A stretch of DNA of 64,000 nucleotides from Cystobacter fuscus DSM 2262 (lineage in GTDB: Bacteria > Myxococcota > Myxococcia > Myxococcales > Myxococcaceae), in the NCBI RefSeq assembly GCF_000335475.2, contig NZ_ANAH02000067.1:124001-188000 (forward strand), read 5' to 3'. Below, piece by piece: positions 50,566 to 59,700 of the stretch. Position 1 is the stretch's first letter, and the number at the start of each line of letters is the position of its first letter. Under the pieces are notes generated by a model. The model ran no database searches, had not been told where the DNA came from, and saw nothing but the letters and a program-made list of their open reading frames with translations. Made by a program: the position numbers and the translations under genes.

Positions 50566-51977
50566 TGTCCGGGACCCGCGTGCGCTGGCTCGTCGCCGGC
50601 GCCTTCCACCCCTCGCCCACGGGGCGGCGCTTCCCGCTCACCGAGCAGTCCTTCGCCGAGCAGCTCCGGCAGGCCACCACGGGCCTGCGCGTCACCGTGC
50701 CGGATCGCATCGGCTCGGGCGACACGAGCACCCACACGCTGTCCTTCGGCTCGCTGGACGCCTTCGGGATGTCCGCGCTCATCACCTCCCTGCCGGAGCT
50801 GCGCGCCCTGAGCGCCCTGCGTGAGGCGATCTCGGGCTCACGCCCCCTCGCGCCCGAGGACTCCGCCCAGCTCCGGGCCTCGCTGGGCGAGGGCCGCCTG
50901 ACCGAGGCCCTCGCGCGCGCCCGCTCCTCCCGAGCCGCCTCGCTCGCCCTCGTCGAGGAGGCCCTGTTCACCACCGCCCGGGAGCTGCTCCAGCATCCGC
51001 TCGTGGCCCGGCTGGAGTCCGCCTGGCGCGGGCTGCACTGGTTGTGGACGCAGTGCCCCGCTTCCGCGGGCATGGAGCTCGAGGTGCTCGACGTCGGGCC
51101 CGAGGCGCTCGTGGACACCCTCGCCGCGAGCCTCGAGGGGCCCGCGCTCCAGCGTCCCGATGCCTGCTTCCTGCTGGACGTGGGCGAGGATCCCGCCACT
51201 CCGGGGAGGCTCGCCGCCCTGGGAGAGCAGGCCTGGCTGCCCCTCGTCATGGCGGCCCCCGCGTCCCTGGGCGGAGCCACGCTCGCGGGCGCCCAGGACT
51301 TCCGTCCCCCGGACGCGTGGAACCGGCTGCGCGCCGAGGAGTCCTCGCGCTGGCTGTGCGCCGCGCTCAACCCGGTGGTGATGCGCGCCGAGCGGCACGG
51401 AGAGGTGCGCGGCGAATGCCTCGCCAGTCCCGTGCTGGGCGTGGCGGCGCTGCTGGCGGCGAGCTTCCGCGACACGCACACCTTCGCGCGGCTCGTGGGT
51501 CCGGGCAGCCCGGTGCGTGCGCCCGCCGTGTGGCGGCCCCAGGAGGGACGGGGCCCGGTGGCGACCGAGGCGTGTCTCTCCCTTCGGGAGCAGCAGCGGC
51601 TGGCCTCGCGGGGCCTCGCGGGGGTGAGTGGGTGGTGGGACTCGTGGGACGTGAACCTGGCGGCGGCGCCCACCGTGTATGGCGGCCGGGACGCGGCGCC
51701 CCTGCCCGCGCAACTGCTCACCGGCCGCATCGTCCGCCTCGCGCAGGAGCTGATCGAACGGCTGCCCCCCCAGGCCAGTCCCCAAGCCATCTCCGAGGTG
51801 TGTGCTCGCGCGGCGAGCGCGTTCCTTCCCGCGGGCCCGGGCCGCCGCTGCGAGCTGCACGGGCAGGTGGTGTCCCTGGGCCGGGGCGAGCGGGGCCTGC
51901 ACGTGCGCGCCGCGCTTCCTCCGGAGCTGGCCGGCACCCGCCTCGAGCTCGAGCTCACCCTGCCCTTGCGCGGTTGA
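50565..51977 (+). CDS. Single-chain TssB/TssC-like contractile sheath protein, 470 aa
   Basis: Residues 1-85 resemble TssB (VipA): a short strand, FAEQL, then LRVTVPDRI and LSFGSLDAFGMSAL-plus-LRALSALREAI, matching the TssB part that ends with the helix joined to TssC. From about 130 the chain resembles TssC (VipB): LLQHPLVARLESAWRGLHWLW, MELEVLDVGPEALVDTL, LPLVMAAPASL, WNRLRAEESSRWLCAALNPVVMRAE and a C-terminal handshake-like LVRLAQEL plus beta strands. Canonical TssB (about 165) plus TssC (about 490) would need about 650 residues, so both parts are shortened. It may form or cap a sheath. GTG/ATG start overlaps the aroG stop. Homology is judged by eye. Confidence 0.65.
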   Translation: MSGTRVRWLVAGAFHPSPTGRRFPLTEQSFAEQLRQATTGLRVTVPDRIGSGDTSTHTLSFGSLDAFGMSALITSLPELRALSALREAISGSRPLAPEDSAQLRASLGEGRLTEALARARSSRAASLALVEEALFTTARELLQHPLVARLESAWRGLHWLWTQCPASAGMELEVLDVGPEALVDTLAASLEGPALQRPDACFLLDVGEDPATPGRLAALGEQAWLPLVMAAPASLGGATLAGAQDFRPPDAWNRLRAEESSRWLCAALNPVVMRAERHGEVRGECLASPVLGVAALLAASFRDTHTFARLVGPGSPVRAPAVWRPQEGRGPVATEACLSLREQQRLASRGLAGVSGWWDSWDVNLAAAPTVYGGRDAAPLPAQLLTGRIVRLAQELIERLPPQASPQAISEVCARAASAFLPAGPGRRCELHGQVVSLGRGERGLHVRAALPPELAGTRLELELTLPLRG

Positions 51978-52065
51978 GGCTCGCGCCGCGCGCGGGACTG
52001 GCGCACGGACCGAGGGGATGTGCGATGATGAACGGCGCGTCCGGTCGCGACGGGGAGGACCGCCG

Positions 52066-53997
52066 GTGGGTAAAACATTTCACGACGATCTCCGGCTGGA
52101 GTTGTCACTCACGGCGGGCGGCGCCACCTTCACCATTCCCGGTGGACGGATCAAACACCTGTCGGTGCAGCTCGCCTCGCATGGCTTCACCGCGGCGGTG
52201 ACCTTCTGGACCTCGCTGGAGAAGCAGGACGCGCCGCTCTTCGCCGCCTTCCAGAAGCCGGAGCTCATCCAGGTGCGCGTGGCCATCGCCACGGAGGATC
52301 CCGAGCTCCCCTCGCCTCCCGCGCCCATCGTGCTGACGGGCCTGGTGCGCAGCCGCCGCCTCGTGGCGGAGGTGCACGGCACCTTCCAGGACACCCAACG
52401 CGTCTTCCGCCGCTACACGTTCGAGTTCGCCGACGCCGCCCAGGTGCTCTGGCGGCAGCACCGCCCCGTGGAGCTGCACACCAACACCTCCATGAAGGAG
52501 TTGCTCGAGGCCCACAAGGCCAGCCTCCAGCTCGCGCTCGACTGGACCGAGCTCAAGCGCAAGCAGCCGATGATCTGCCTGGGGTTGGGAGCGGACGAGC
52601 CCGGGGTCAGCTTCTACGACTACGTCTGCTGGTACGTGGACTCGCACCAGGGTGTCTTCAGCTACGACAACCAGAAGAACGAGTACCTCTTCGCCGACAG
52701 CAAGCCGTCCTCGGGGCAGGCGGCCCCGCTCGGTCCGCTCCGGGTCCATCGCACGCGGGTCCTCCTGCCGCCCCCCATCCGCCACGCGGCGCGGGTGCTC
52801 AACGCCGTGGCCCAGGCCCCCACCACCACGCCCATCGAGCAACCCCAGGCCGTCCAGGGCACGTACCACGACGTGGTGGTGCGCACCCCGCTCGCCAACC
52901 GGGCCGATGAGCGTCAGAAGCTGGAGAAGACGCGCCTGAAGCTCCGTCAGCGCCAGCTCCAGGTGGCCTTCAAGCGCTATCCCCCGGTGGATGTCTTTCC
53001 CGGCGCGCTGCTGCGTCTGGAGGGGGCGATGTGGCCCAAGTCCCTGACGGGGCGCGACGACGACATGCGGGTGGTGGAGATGGACTTCGAGGCCCATGCC
53101 GAGGGCGCGGGCCCGAATGACAATCAGCAGGATCTCCAGGCCGCGTACATCATGCGGTGGTCGGTCCTGCTGGAGTCCGCCTCCGAGGCGGCGGTCCCGC
53201 TGCCGGCCTACCGCGTCCCCCGCTACCCCATCCACGTCGAGGGCCTGGTGCACAGCCCGGGCGGCGAGCCCGAGGATCGGCGCTACCTCATCGTCGAGGA
53301 CGAGAAGACCTCGCTCACCGACTACCGTCTGACGGTTCCCCTGTGGAACAAGACGGTGAGCGTGCCCGCCGAGCCCATCCACATGCCGGGTCAGTTCTTC
53401 TTCCCACCGTACAAGAACACCCGGGTGTTGGTGGCGCTCCACCACGAGCGCGCCGAGCTCTTGCGCTTCATCGACTGGAAGGAAGGCGTGCGCACGCCCC
53501 AGTCCGGCCAGGGCGATCAGCTCCTGCTGGGCGAGAGCAAGTCGAGCCAGACGGCGCTCACCCACGACTTCCAGGAGGACAAGCCCGTGTGGCGCATGTT
53601 GCGCACCTCGGGCGGCGACACGCAGGTCATCCGCATGGGTGAGGGCAACCTCTTCATCCAGGTGAAGGAGTCCCAGGCCTCGGCGGCGCCCACGCCCACC
53701 TACGACGTCTCGCCCCAGGTGGAGGCGGCCAAGGGAGACCTCTCGGCGTCGGTGGGCGACTCGCTCGGGCAGACGTCCGCCGCCTTCCAGGGGGCGATGG
53801 CCGCCTCGCGCGCGAAGATGCAGGGCGCGCAGGCGGCGATGAAGGCGGCGATGAAGGCGGCCCGCGCGGAGGTGGGCGCCAAGGTGGCGGCGGCCAAGAG
53901 TGGAATGCAGGGCGCCTCCGCGAAGCTGTCCCAGAGCTCCGGCCAGCTCTCGGCGGCGAGCGAGTCGGCCAAGGCCTCGCTGCAAAAGCTGCGATGA
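52066..53997 (+). CDS. VgrG-like baseplate/spike protein with helical tail, 643 aa
   Basis: Residues about 1-390 follow the gp27-like VgrG base (LRLELSLTAGGATF, a GLVRSRRLV segment, QHRPVELHTNTSMKELLEAH, YVCWYVDSHQGVFSYDN). About 400-555 is an OB-fold plus neck (YPIHVEGLVHSPGG, MPGQFFFPPYKNTRVLVALHHERAELLRFIDW, GEGNLFIQVKE). Instead of a beta-helical needle it then ends in about 90 residues of Ala/Lys/Ser-rich amphipathic helix (MKAAMKAARAEVGAKVAAAKSGM). A paralogue, VgrG-like copy 2, is at the right edge. GTG 52066 is chosen for GGGGAGGA 6 bases upstream. Probably caps the tail tube and delivers effectors; the helix may dock the coiled-coil proteins that follow. Confidence 0.8.
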   Translation: MGKTFHDDLRLELSLTAGGATFTIPGGRIKHLSVQLASHGFTAAVTFWTSLEKQDAPLFAAFQKPELIQVRVAIATEDPELPSPPAPIVLTGLVRSRRLVAEVHGTFQDTQRVFRRYTFEFADAAQVLWRQHRPVELHTNTSMKELLEAHKASLQLALDWTELKRKQPMICLGLGADEPGVSFYDYVCWYVDSHQGVFSYDNQKNEYLFADSKPSSGQAAPLGPLRVHRTRVLLPPPIRHAARVLNAVAQAPTTTPIEQPQAVQGTYHDVVVRTPLANRADERQKLEKTRLKLRQRQLQVAFKRYPPVDVFPGALLRLEGAMWPKSLTGRDDDMRVVEMDFEAHAEGAGPNDNQQDLQAAYIMRWSVLLESASEAAVPLPAYRVPRYPIHVEGLVHSPGGEPEDRRYLIVEDEKTSLTDYRLTVPLWNKTVSVPAEPIHMPGQFFFPPYKNTRVLVALHHERAELLRFIDWKEGVRTPQSGQGDQLLLGESKSSQTALTHDFQEDKPVWRMLRTSGGDTQVIRMGEGNLFIQVKESQASAAPTPTYDVSPQVEAAKGDLSASVGDSLGQTSAAFQGAMAASRAKMQGAQAAMKAAMKAARAEVGAKVAAAKSGMQGASAKLSQSSGQLSAASESAKASLQKLR

Positions 53998-54025
53998 GCA
54001 ACGAACGGATGGATGGGGGACACCC

Positions 54026-54250
54026 ATGCGGGAACTGAGCGCGAAACTCGCGGAACTTCGCGGACAACTGGAGTCCTTCGGCACGGGCGCGACGGCCCGC
54101 CTGACGCCCCTGCGCGGCGGCGTGGACTCGCTGTCGGGCAAGCTGGCGCAGACCCTGGGCGCCCTGCGGCCCGAGGTGTCCACGGTGGATGGCTCGCTGA
54201 CGGGGAAGATCGAAGCGTTGGACGCCGAGTTGGCGAACCTGGAGCCCTGA
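54026..54250 (+). CDS. Small coiled-coil protein of the secretion operon, 74 aa
   Basis: Almost entirely helical with heptad-like Leu spacing (LSAKLAELRGQLESFG, VDSLSGKLAQTLGAL, IEALDAELANLE). ATG 54026 has GGGGGA 5 bases upstream, and its stop directly abuts the GTG of the next gene. It lies between the VgrG-like protein and a large coiled-coil protein and is likely an adaptor or chaperone for one of them. No family recognised. Confidence 0.7.
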   Translation: MRELSAKLAELRGQLESFGTGATARLTPLRGGVDSLSGKLAQTLGALRPEVSTVDGSLTGKIEALDAELANLEP

Positions 54251-56221
54251 GTGAAGGCGCTTTGGACGCGGTTCGATCAGACGGCGGAAGAGGTCCAGGG
54301 CCTGCGCACGCGGCTGGACGGCTCCGGGGAGCGCGTGCGCAACTCGGTGAAGGAGCTCACGCCCTCCGTCTCCTCCCGCTGTGACGCCCTGCAAGAGCAG
54401 GTGAAGGGCTCACAGGACTCCTTCGCCCAGCAGCTCGAGTCGCTGAGCCAGGACACGGCCAAACGTCGCGAGACGCTCCTGAGCGAGGGCACGGCGCGCC
54501 TCCAGCAACGCAAGGCGCAGGTGCGCGCCAATGCCGCTCGGCTCGAGCCGGCACGCGTGAAGGAAGAGGAGGCGGCGCTCGAGGCCCGGGAGCAGCAGCT
54601 CCAGGAGTTGCTGCGCACGACGGGTGGCGAGACGGAGGCGCACCTGCAGGGGGCCCACTCCCAGCTCACGACCACGGCGGACTCGGTGTTCGGCCAGGTG
54701 GCGCGCACGCGTGAGGCCACGGACGGAGAGGTCCAGCGGTTGCTCGCCGCGCTCGAGGCGCTGCTCGGCCCGGCCCTCCTGGCCCTGGGGCAGCTTCACG
54801 CCGAGGTCCAGTCCACGGGCGAGTCCTCGAAGGCCAACACCAAGCGTCAGGTGGAGCAGCTCCGCTCCGGACTCCAGCCGCTGCGCACCCAGGTGCAGGG
54901 CTCCACCCAGTCGGCGGAGCAGCTGCTGCAAACCCTGGAGACCACCATTGGCGCCACCCTGCTCGCCGGCAGCCAGCAGCTCGGGCAGTTGCTCGACACG
55001 CTGGATGAGTCGCTGGGCGGGCCGGTGCGCTCGCTGAGCCAGCAGCTCGAGGCGGTGGAGAAGTTCCTCGAGCAGGTGGGCGAGCAGATCGACGCGCTCA
55101 TCACCCAGGGGGTGGGCGCCATCGACACGCTGATGAGCACGGCGCTCACCACCCTCGAATCCATCCAGGCTCCGGTGCGCCAGACGATCGACGCCGCCTT
55201 CACGGTGCTCGACGGACTGACGAACACGCTCAACCAGCTGGACAAGCAGCTCCAGGCCCTCTTCACCGCCCTGCCCGAGAAGCTCGAGCAACTCCAGACA
55301 CTGTTCAAGACGCTGGTGGGCACGCTGGAGTCCCTGCTGTCCCGGGCGGTGCAGATGTTGGAGGCCATCCCCGCCGCGGATCTCCCCAAGCCGCTGGTGG
55401 ATCCCGCCGTCCAGGCCATCAAACAGGTGGTGACGCAGATCTCCACCCAGCTCGGCACCCTCACCCAGCAGGTGGGCCAGCAGATGACCACGGTGCAGGA
55501 TCAGGTCATCTCCCAGGTGGAGCAGCTCCAGGCGCAGGCGGTGCAACAGGTGCAGACGATGCAGGAGCAGCTCCTGCAGCAGATCCAATCCCTGACCGAG
55601 TCGGTGCAGAGCGGCATCGATCAGGCCGTCACCCAGGCCGGGCAGCTGGTGGCGCAGGTGACGCAGCAGATCGGCACCGCGCGCGACCAGGTGGCTAAGC
55701 AGGTGGAGGCGATGAAGGCCCAGGCCGCCATGCGCGTGGAATCACTCCAGGAACAGGTGGGCCAGCAGCTGGCCACGCTCCAGCAGGCCCTCGAGGACGG
55801 AGTCCAGGCGGCGGCCAACCAGGTGGCGGCGGTGGAGGCCCAGCTCGAGCAGCAGCTCGCCGCCGCCCAGCAGCAGGTGCGCTCCGGCCTGGACGCGCTC
55901 GGTGGCACGGTGGACGCGGCGCTCGCCCAGGCGCGCGAGGGGCTCGCGCGCCTCGAGGCCGGGGTGACAGCGCAGGTGGAGCAGGTGCTCGCCGCCTTCA
56001 CCCAGCGGGCCGGGAGCATGGGAGATTCCGCGGCCCAACAGCTCGACGGGATGCTGGGCCAGGTGGACTCGACGAAGCAGCGGCTCCTCGTGCCACTGGA
56101 CACGCTGGAGGCCTCGCTGCGTGACAACAACCCCTTCGCGCCGGTGGTGGAGCAGGCCCGTGGCCAGGTGGACTCGGTGATGGGGAAGACCGAGTCCCGG
56201 GTGCGCGAGCTGACGGGCTGA
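54251..56221 (+). CDS. Large Gln-rich coiled-coil protein of the secretion operon, 656 aa
   Basis: Helical throughout, with no Cys-rich, membrane or enzyme motif. It shows apolipoprotein-like 11/22-residue periodicity, for example VQQVQTMQEQLLQQIQSLTESVQ and repeated QQL-TLQ and AQVTQQIGTARDQV. Leu/Val occupy core positions, and Gln, Glu and Lys the outside. A less polar part (about 225-380, LDGLTNTLNQLDKQLQAL, LESLLSRAVQMLEAI) could be a membrane-active or bundle region. GTG 54251 abuts the previous stop, so translation is coupled. Candidates: tape-measure-like length ruler, tube-filling cargo, or a helical effector. No family is recognised. Confidence 0.8.
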   Translation: MKALWTRFDQTAEEVQGLRTRLDGSGERVRNSVKELTPSVSSRCDALQEQVKGSQDSFAQQLESLSQDTAKRRETLLSEGTARLQQRKAQVRANAARLEPARVKEEEAALEAREQQLQELLRTTGGETEAHLQGAHSQLTTTADSVFGQVARTREATDGEVQRLLAALEALLGPALLALGQLHAEVQSTGESSKANTKRQVEQLRSGLQPLRTQVQGSTQSAEQLLQTLETTIGATLLAGSQQLGQLLDTLDESLGGPVRSLSQQLEAVEKFLEQVGEQIDALITQGVGAIDTLMSTALTTLESIQAPVRQTIDAAFTVLDGLTNTLNQLDKQLQALFTALPEKLEQLQTLFKTLVGTLESLLSRAVQMLEAIPAADLPKPLVDPAVQAIKQVVTQISTQLGTLTQQVGQQMTTVQDQVISQVEQLQAQAVQQVQTMQEQLLQQIQSLTESVQSGIDQAVTQAGQLVAQVTQQIGTARDQVAKQVEAMKAQAAMRVESLQEQVGQQLATLQQALEDGVQAAANQVAAVEAQLEQQLAAAQQQVRSGLDALGGTVDAALAQAREGLARLEAGVTAQVEQVLAAFTQRAGSMGDSAAQQLDGMLGQVDSTKQRLLVPLDTLEASLRDNNPFAPVVEQARGQVDSVMGKTESRVRELTG

Positions 56222-56224
56222 GCG

Positions 56225-56740
56225 CTACTTGCCGCCGAGCTTGGGGGCTTCCGGCGGTTTGACTTCCGGCGCCTTGGGGGCTTCCGGCGGTTTGACTTCC
56301 GGCGCCTTGGGGGCCTCCGGCGGCTCATCCAGGGAGGGACCCTGGGGAATGGTGTCGCGCAGGATGCGGCTCGTGGCCAGCTCCACGTCCACCGCGCTCG
56401 CCAGCGGCGGGCTGAGCAGCACCTGCCAGTTGCCGTCCGGCGCGGTGAAGAGGAAGGAGAGCGCCACCGAGCCCTCCTTGGGCGCCTTCACCTGGAAGCG
56501 CTGGATGGTGCCCGGGTAGATGACGGCCGTCTGCAACACGGTGGTGTCCGGAACGCCCACGCGCGCGGCGACCTCCGAGTACGCCTCGTTGGCGTACTGC
56601 TTGGGGTCCACCTGCCGCACGAGCATGTACAGGGGCCGGCCCATGTTGGTGCCCACGGGCGACTTCACGGCGATGTTGATCTGACTCGGCCCACAGGCGC
56701 CCAGCACGAGCGCCAGCAGGCCCAGGGCGGCGCGCCTCAT
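56225..56740 (-). CDS. tssJ: TssJ-like outer-membrane lipoprotein of type VI secretion, 171 aa
   Basis: Signal RRAALGLLALVLGACG has the lipobox Cys at about 16. The beta-sandwich core matches TssJ: INIAVKSPVGTNMGRPLYMLVRQVD, the QYANEAYSEVAA helix, IYPGTIQRFQV and VALSFLFTAPDG. TssJ anchors the TssL-TssM complex to the outer membrane. An added C-terminal tail has repeated PEAPKAPEVKP units (about 140-168), not part of the standard fold. Its ATG overlaps the tssM stop (ATGA). It ends 3 bases from the convergent coiled-coil gene. Confidence 0.85.
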   Translation of the reverse strand: MRRAALGLLALVLGACGPSQINIAVKSPVGTNMGRPLYMLVRQVDPKQYANEAYSEVAARVGVPDTTVLQTAVIYPGTIQRFQVKAPKEGSVALSFLFTAPDGNWQVLLSPPLASAVDVELATSRILRDTIPQGPSLDEPPEAPKAPEVKPPEAPKAPEVKPPEAPKLGGK

Positions 56741-59700
56741 CGCGGCACTTCCCGGAACGGCACCCAGGGGTCGCCCTTGAGGCCGAAGCTGATGTCCACT
56801 CCCCGCTTGTTCACGTTGTTCCCCTGCAGGACCAGGCTCCACTGGCGGCGCTGATCGGTCGCCACCAGGGCTTCCTCGAAGAGGCGGAAGCAGCTCCAGA
56901 TAGAGCGATTCCAGGGCAGGGACAAGAACTTGGGATCATCGCGCGAGGGCGAGCGCAGCTCCAACACGATGGAGGACACCTGCTGATCCCACCAGTTGAG
57001 CGGGAAGTCCTGCCAGGAGGGGCTCTGGTTGAAGCCGTAGGCGGTCGTCTTGCCGCACTTGAGGGAGGACATGGTGACGAACACCCCCGGCATGGGCGGG
57101 GGCGGCAGGGGCTGGGGCTGCACCTTGAGCATGAGCGGCCGGGGGCGGCCCTCGTCGTCCCAGAGCAGCTTGGACAGCCGCGCCACCTGGCTGAGGGTGG
57201 GCAGGAGCGACTCGGGCAGCTGCAGCTTGTCACGCAGGGTGCCACGCAGCGCCCATTGGGTGCCCCGCTCCACGCATACGCCCGAGTACACCTGCTCCAC
57301 GAAGTGCCAGAAGGCACCATCCTTGCGGCGCAGCACCTCGAGCTCGCTCGGATCCACGTCCTCCCTGGCGTCGGGGTTGAAGGGGTAGCGCGCGAGCAGG
57401 GGCCGCAGCATGCGCGACGAGGCTTCTTCCCACTCCCGCGCCAGGGTTCCCTCCAACTCTTCCTTGCCCAGCTTCTGCACCCTCAGGAAGGGCTCCAGGA
57501 AGGGCTGGCGCAACTCGCCGGTGATGCCCTGGGAGTCCAGCCAGGCCTGGGCCTTGCGCAGGTAGGAGCTCTCCTCCTCGAGCAGCATGGCGAGGGCGAC
57601 CTTCTCCAGCGGGCTGATCATCTCCGAGAGCTGGGCGTCGGCCGGGGTGCCCTCCTCGAGCGCCTCGTCCTTGTCGGAGGCCGGCGCGTCCTTGGCGGCC
57701 GCGTCCTTGGCGCTCCTGGCCTTGGAGCCGGCATCCAGCTCGTCGCGCATCTGCGCCACGAGCGCCTGATAGGGGGCGAGCGCGGCGTAGAAGCCGCTCT
57801 TGTCGGCCACCATGAGCTGGACGACGGGGCGGAAGGGCGCCACGGCGTTGCGCAGCGGCTCGTAGTAGGGCCCCTCGAGGGGATCCAGGTTGGCCCGTTC
57901 GGCCACCTCGCGCAGCATGTCCACCTGGCCGGAGGAGGGCTGGGACAGCCGCCCCAGCTCGTCGATGAGCTGCTTGCGCGGGACGTTGAAGCGGTACTGG
58001 TCCACGGTGTGGAACAGGCCGTCGCGGTAGCCCAGGGAGAAGGAATTCACGCGCTTCTGCACGTACTGGGAGCGCCGGGCGGCCTCGTCCGTGGGCAGCT
58101 GGGCGCTCTTGATGCGCTGGGTGAAGTCATCCACCAGGGGCTTCAAGTCGGTCTCGAAGGCGGTGCGGCTGAGCACCATCGCCCCCGGGCGCACGGCGGC
58201 CTGGGCATTGACGGTGAGCTGGCCATTGGCCTCCTGGGTGTCGAGCTCCTTCTGGAGCAGCTCCCGGGAGAGCTTCTCGGGAACGAACTCGAAGGACTCC
58301 TGGAGCAGCTCGATGCGGTAGGGGCCCTTGTTGTTGCCCGGCAACCAGAGCCCATCCCGGGTGAGCAGCTCCGAGGCGCCCATCTTGCGCACCGCGAGCA
58401 GCCCCGAGTACGCATCGTCCTCCATGCGCAGCACCGCCGCGAGCGCCTCGCGGTTGTTGCGCAACCACTCGAGCACGTCGACGGTGGTCTCGATGCCCTG
58501 GAAGTAGCGCGTGTTGACCTGGACCTTGGAGGCGTCGAACAGGTTGAGCAGCGTGGGCAGCGACGCGTAGACGTCCAGGTCGGCCAGCTGCGCGAGCAGC
58601 CGCTCACGCTCCTCGCGGTGCAGATCGAACTCGGCGATGCCCCGGGGGCCGGCTTCCAGGGAGCGGCGCAGGAAGCGCAGGTGATCCAACCAGGGCTTGA
58701 GCTGGCTCTCGAACGTGAGCCGCTCCGTGAAGGGCCAGCAGGACCAGACCTCCTCGTTGGTGAGCTGCACCGTGGTGTCGCGGCGGCACGGCGGCGTGCG
58801 CTCCCAGGGCTCGTCACTGGCGAGGAGGTAGGTGTCGATCAGCGGCTCGCTCAGCTCGAGCGCGGAGATCCACGTGCGGTGGGAGGCCCCGGACAGCGTG
58901 TCCGGAGCGGCGGACCTGGCGTCGAACCGGCGCGACCCCTTCGGGAGGTTGGACCTCACGAACGTGCCCAGACCGTCCCCGCTCGAGGCGTGGAGGGTGG
59001 CCAGCAGGTACACGACCTGCTCGGGGCGGCAGGACTTGGGTTGCTTGCGGCAGCGCTCGAGCGCGGGCCGCAGGTGGATTTCCCGGATGCCACTGGCCAG
59101 GCGCTGGCGCAGCTCCAGCGTCTCGTCGGGGAAGCTGGTCTCCAGGGGTGGCCACCAACGCTCGGCGCGCTCGAGATGCTGGAGCGCCTCGGCGGCCTTG
59201 TTGACCTGCACCTCGACGACCTCTCCCCTGCCCTCCAGCCCCTGCTCGCGCAGTTGCGTCACCGTCTCCTCGAGCACCGTCACTTCGTCCTGGACGTCGT
59301 CCAGCAACATGTAGAAGTGGGCGTAGGCGGCCAGCACGGGCAGACAGCACACCGCGGCGATGCCCGCGGCGCGGCGCAGGTGGGTGCGCAGGTACAGCTT
59401 GCGCATCGAATCGTTGGTGCCCTCGGCGGCCACCACGGACAGCGTGCCGCTGGCGCGCGCCTCGGGTGTCAGGGAGGACAGGTAGACGCGCGAGAGCAGC
59501 GGCTTGAACGAGAGGGTATCGCCCTCGAGCAGCGCGGTGACGAAGCGGCCCAGCCCCGAGAACGAGCGCCCGCCTTGCGAGTAGAAGCGCTCGAGCCGCT
59601 CGAAGGCGTCCACGGGCAGCGACGTGAGGCCCAGGGCCAGGTACTGCTCCTGGCTGCGCAAGAGCGAGGACAGCCCGTCCTCCTCGCCCTGCCTGGGGAT

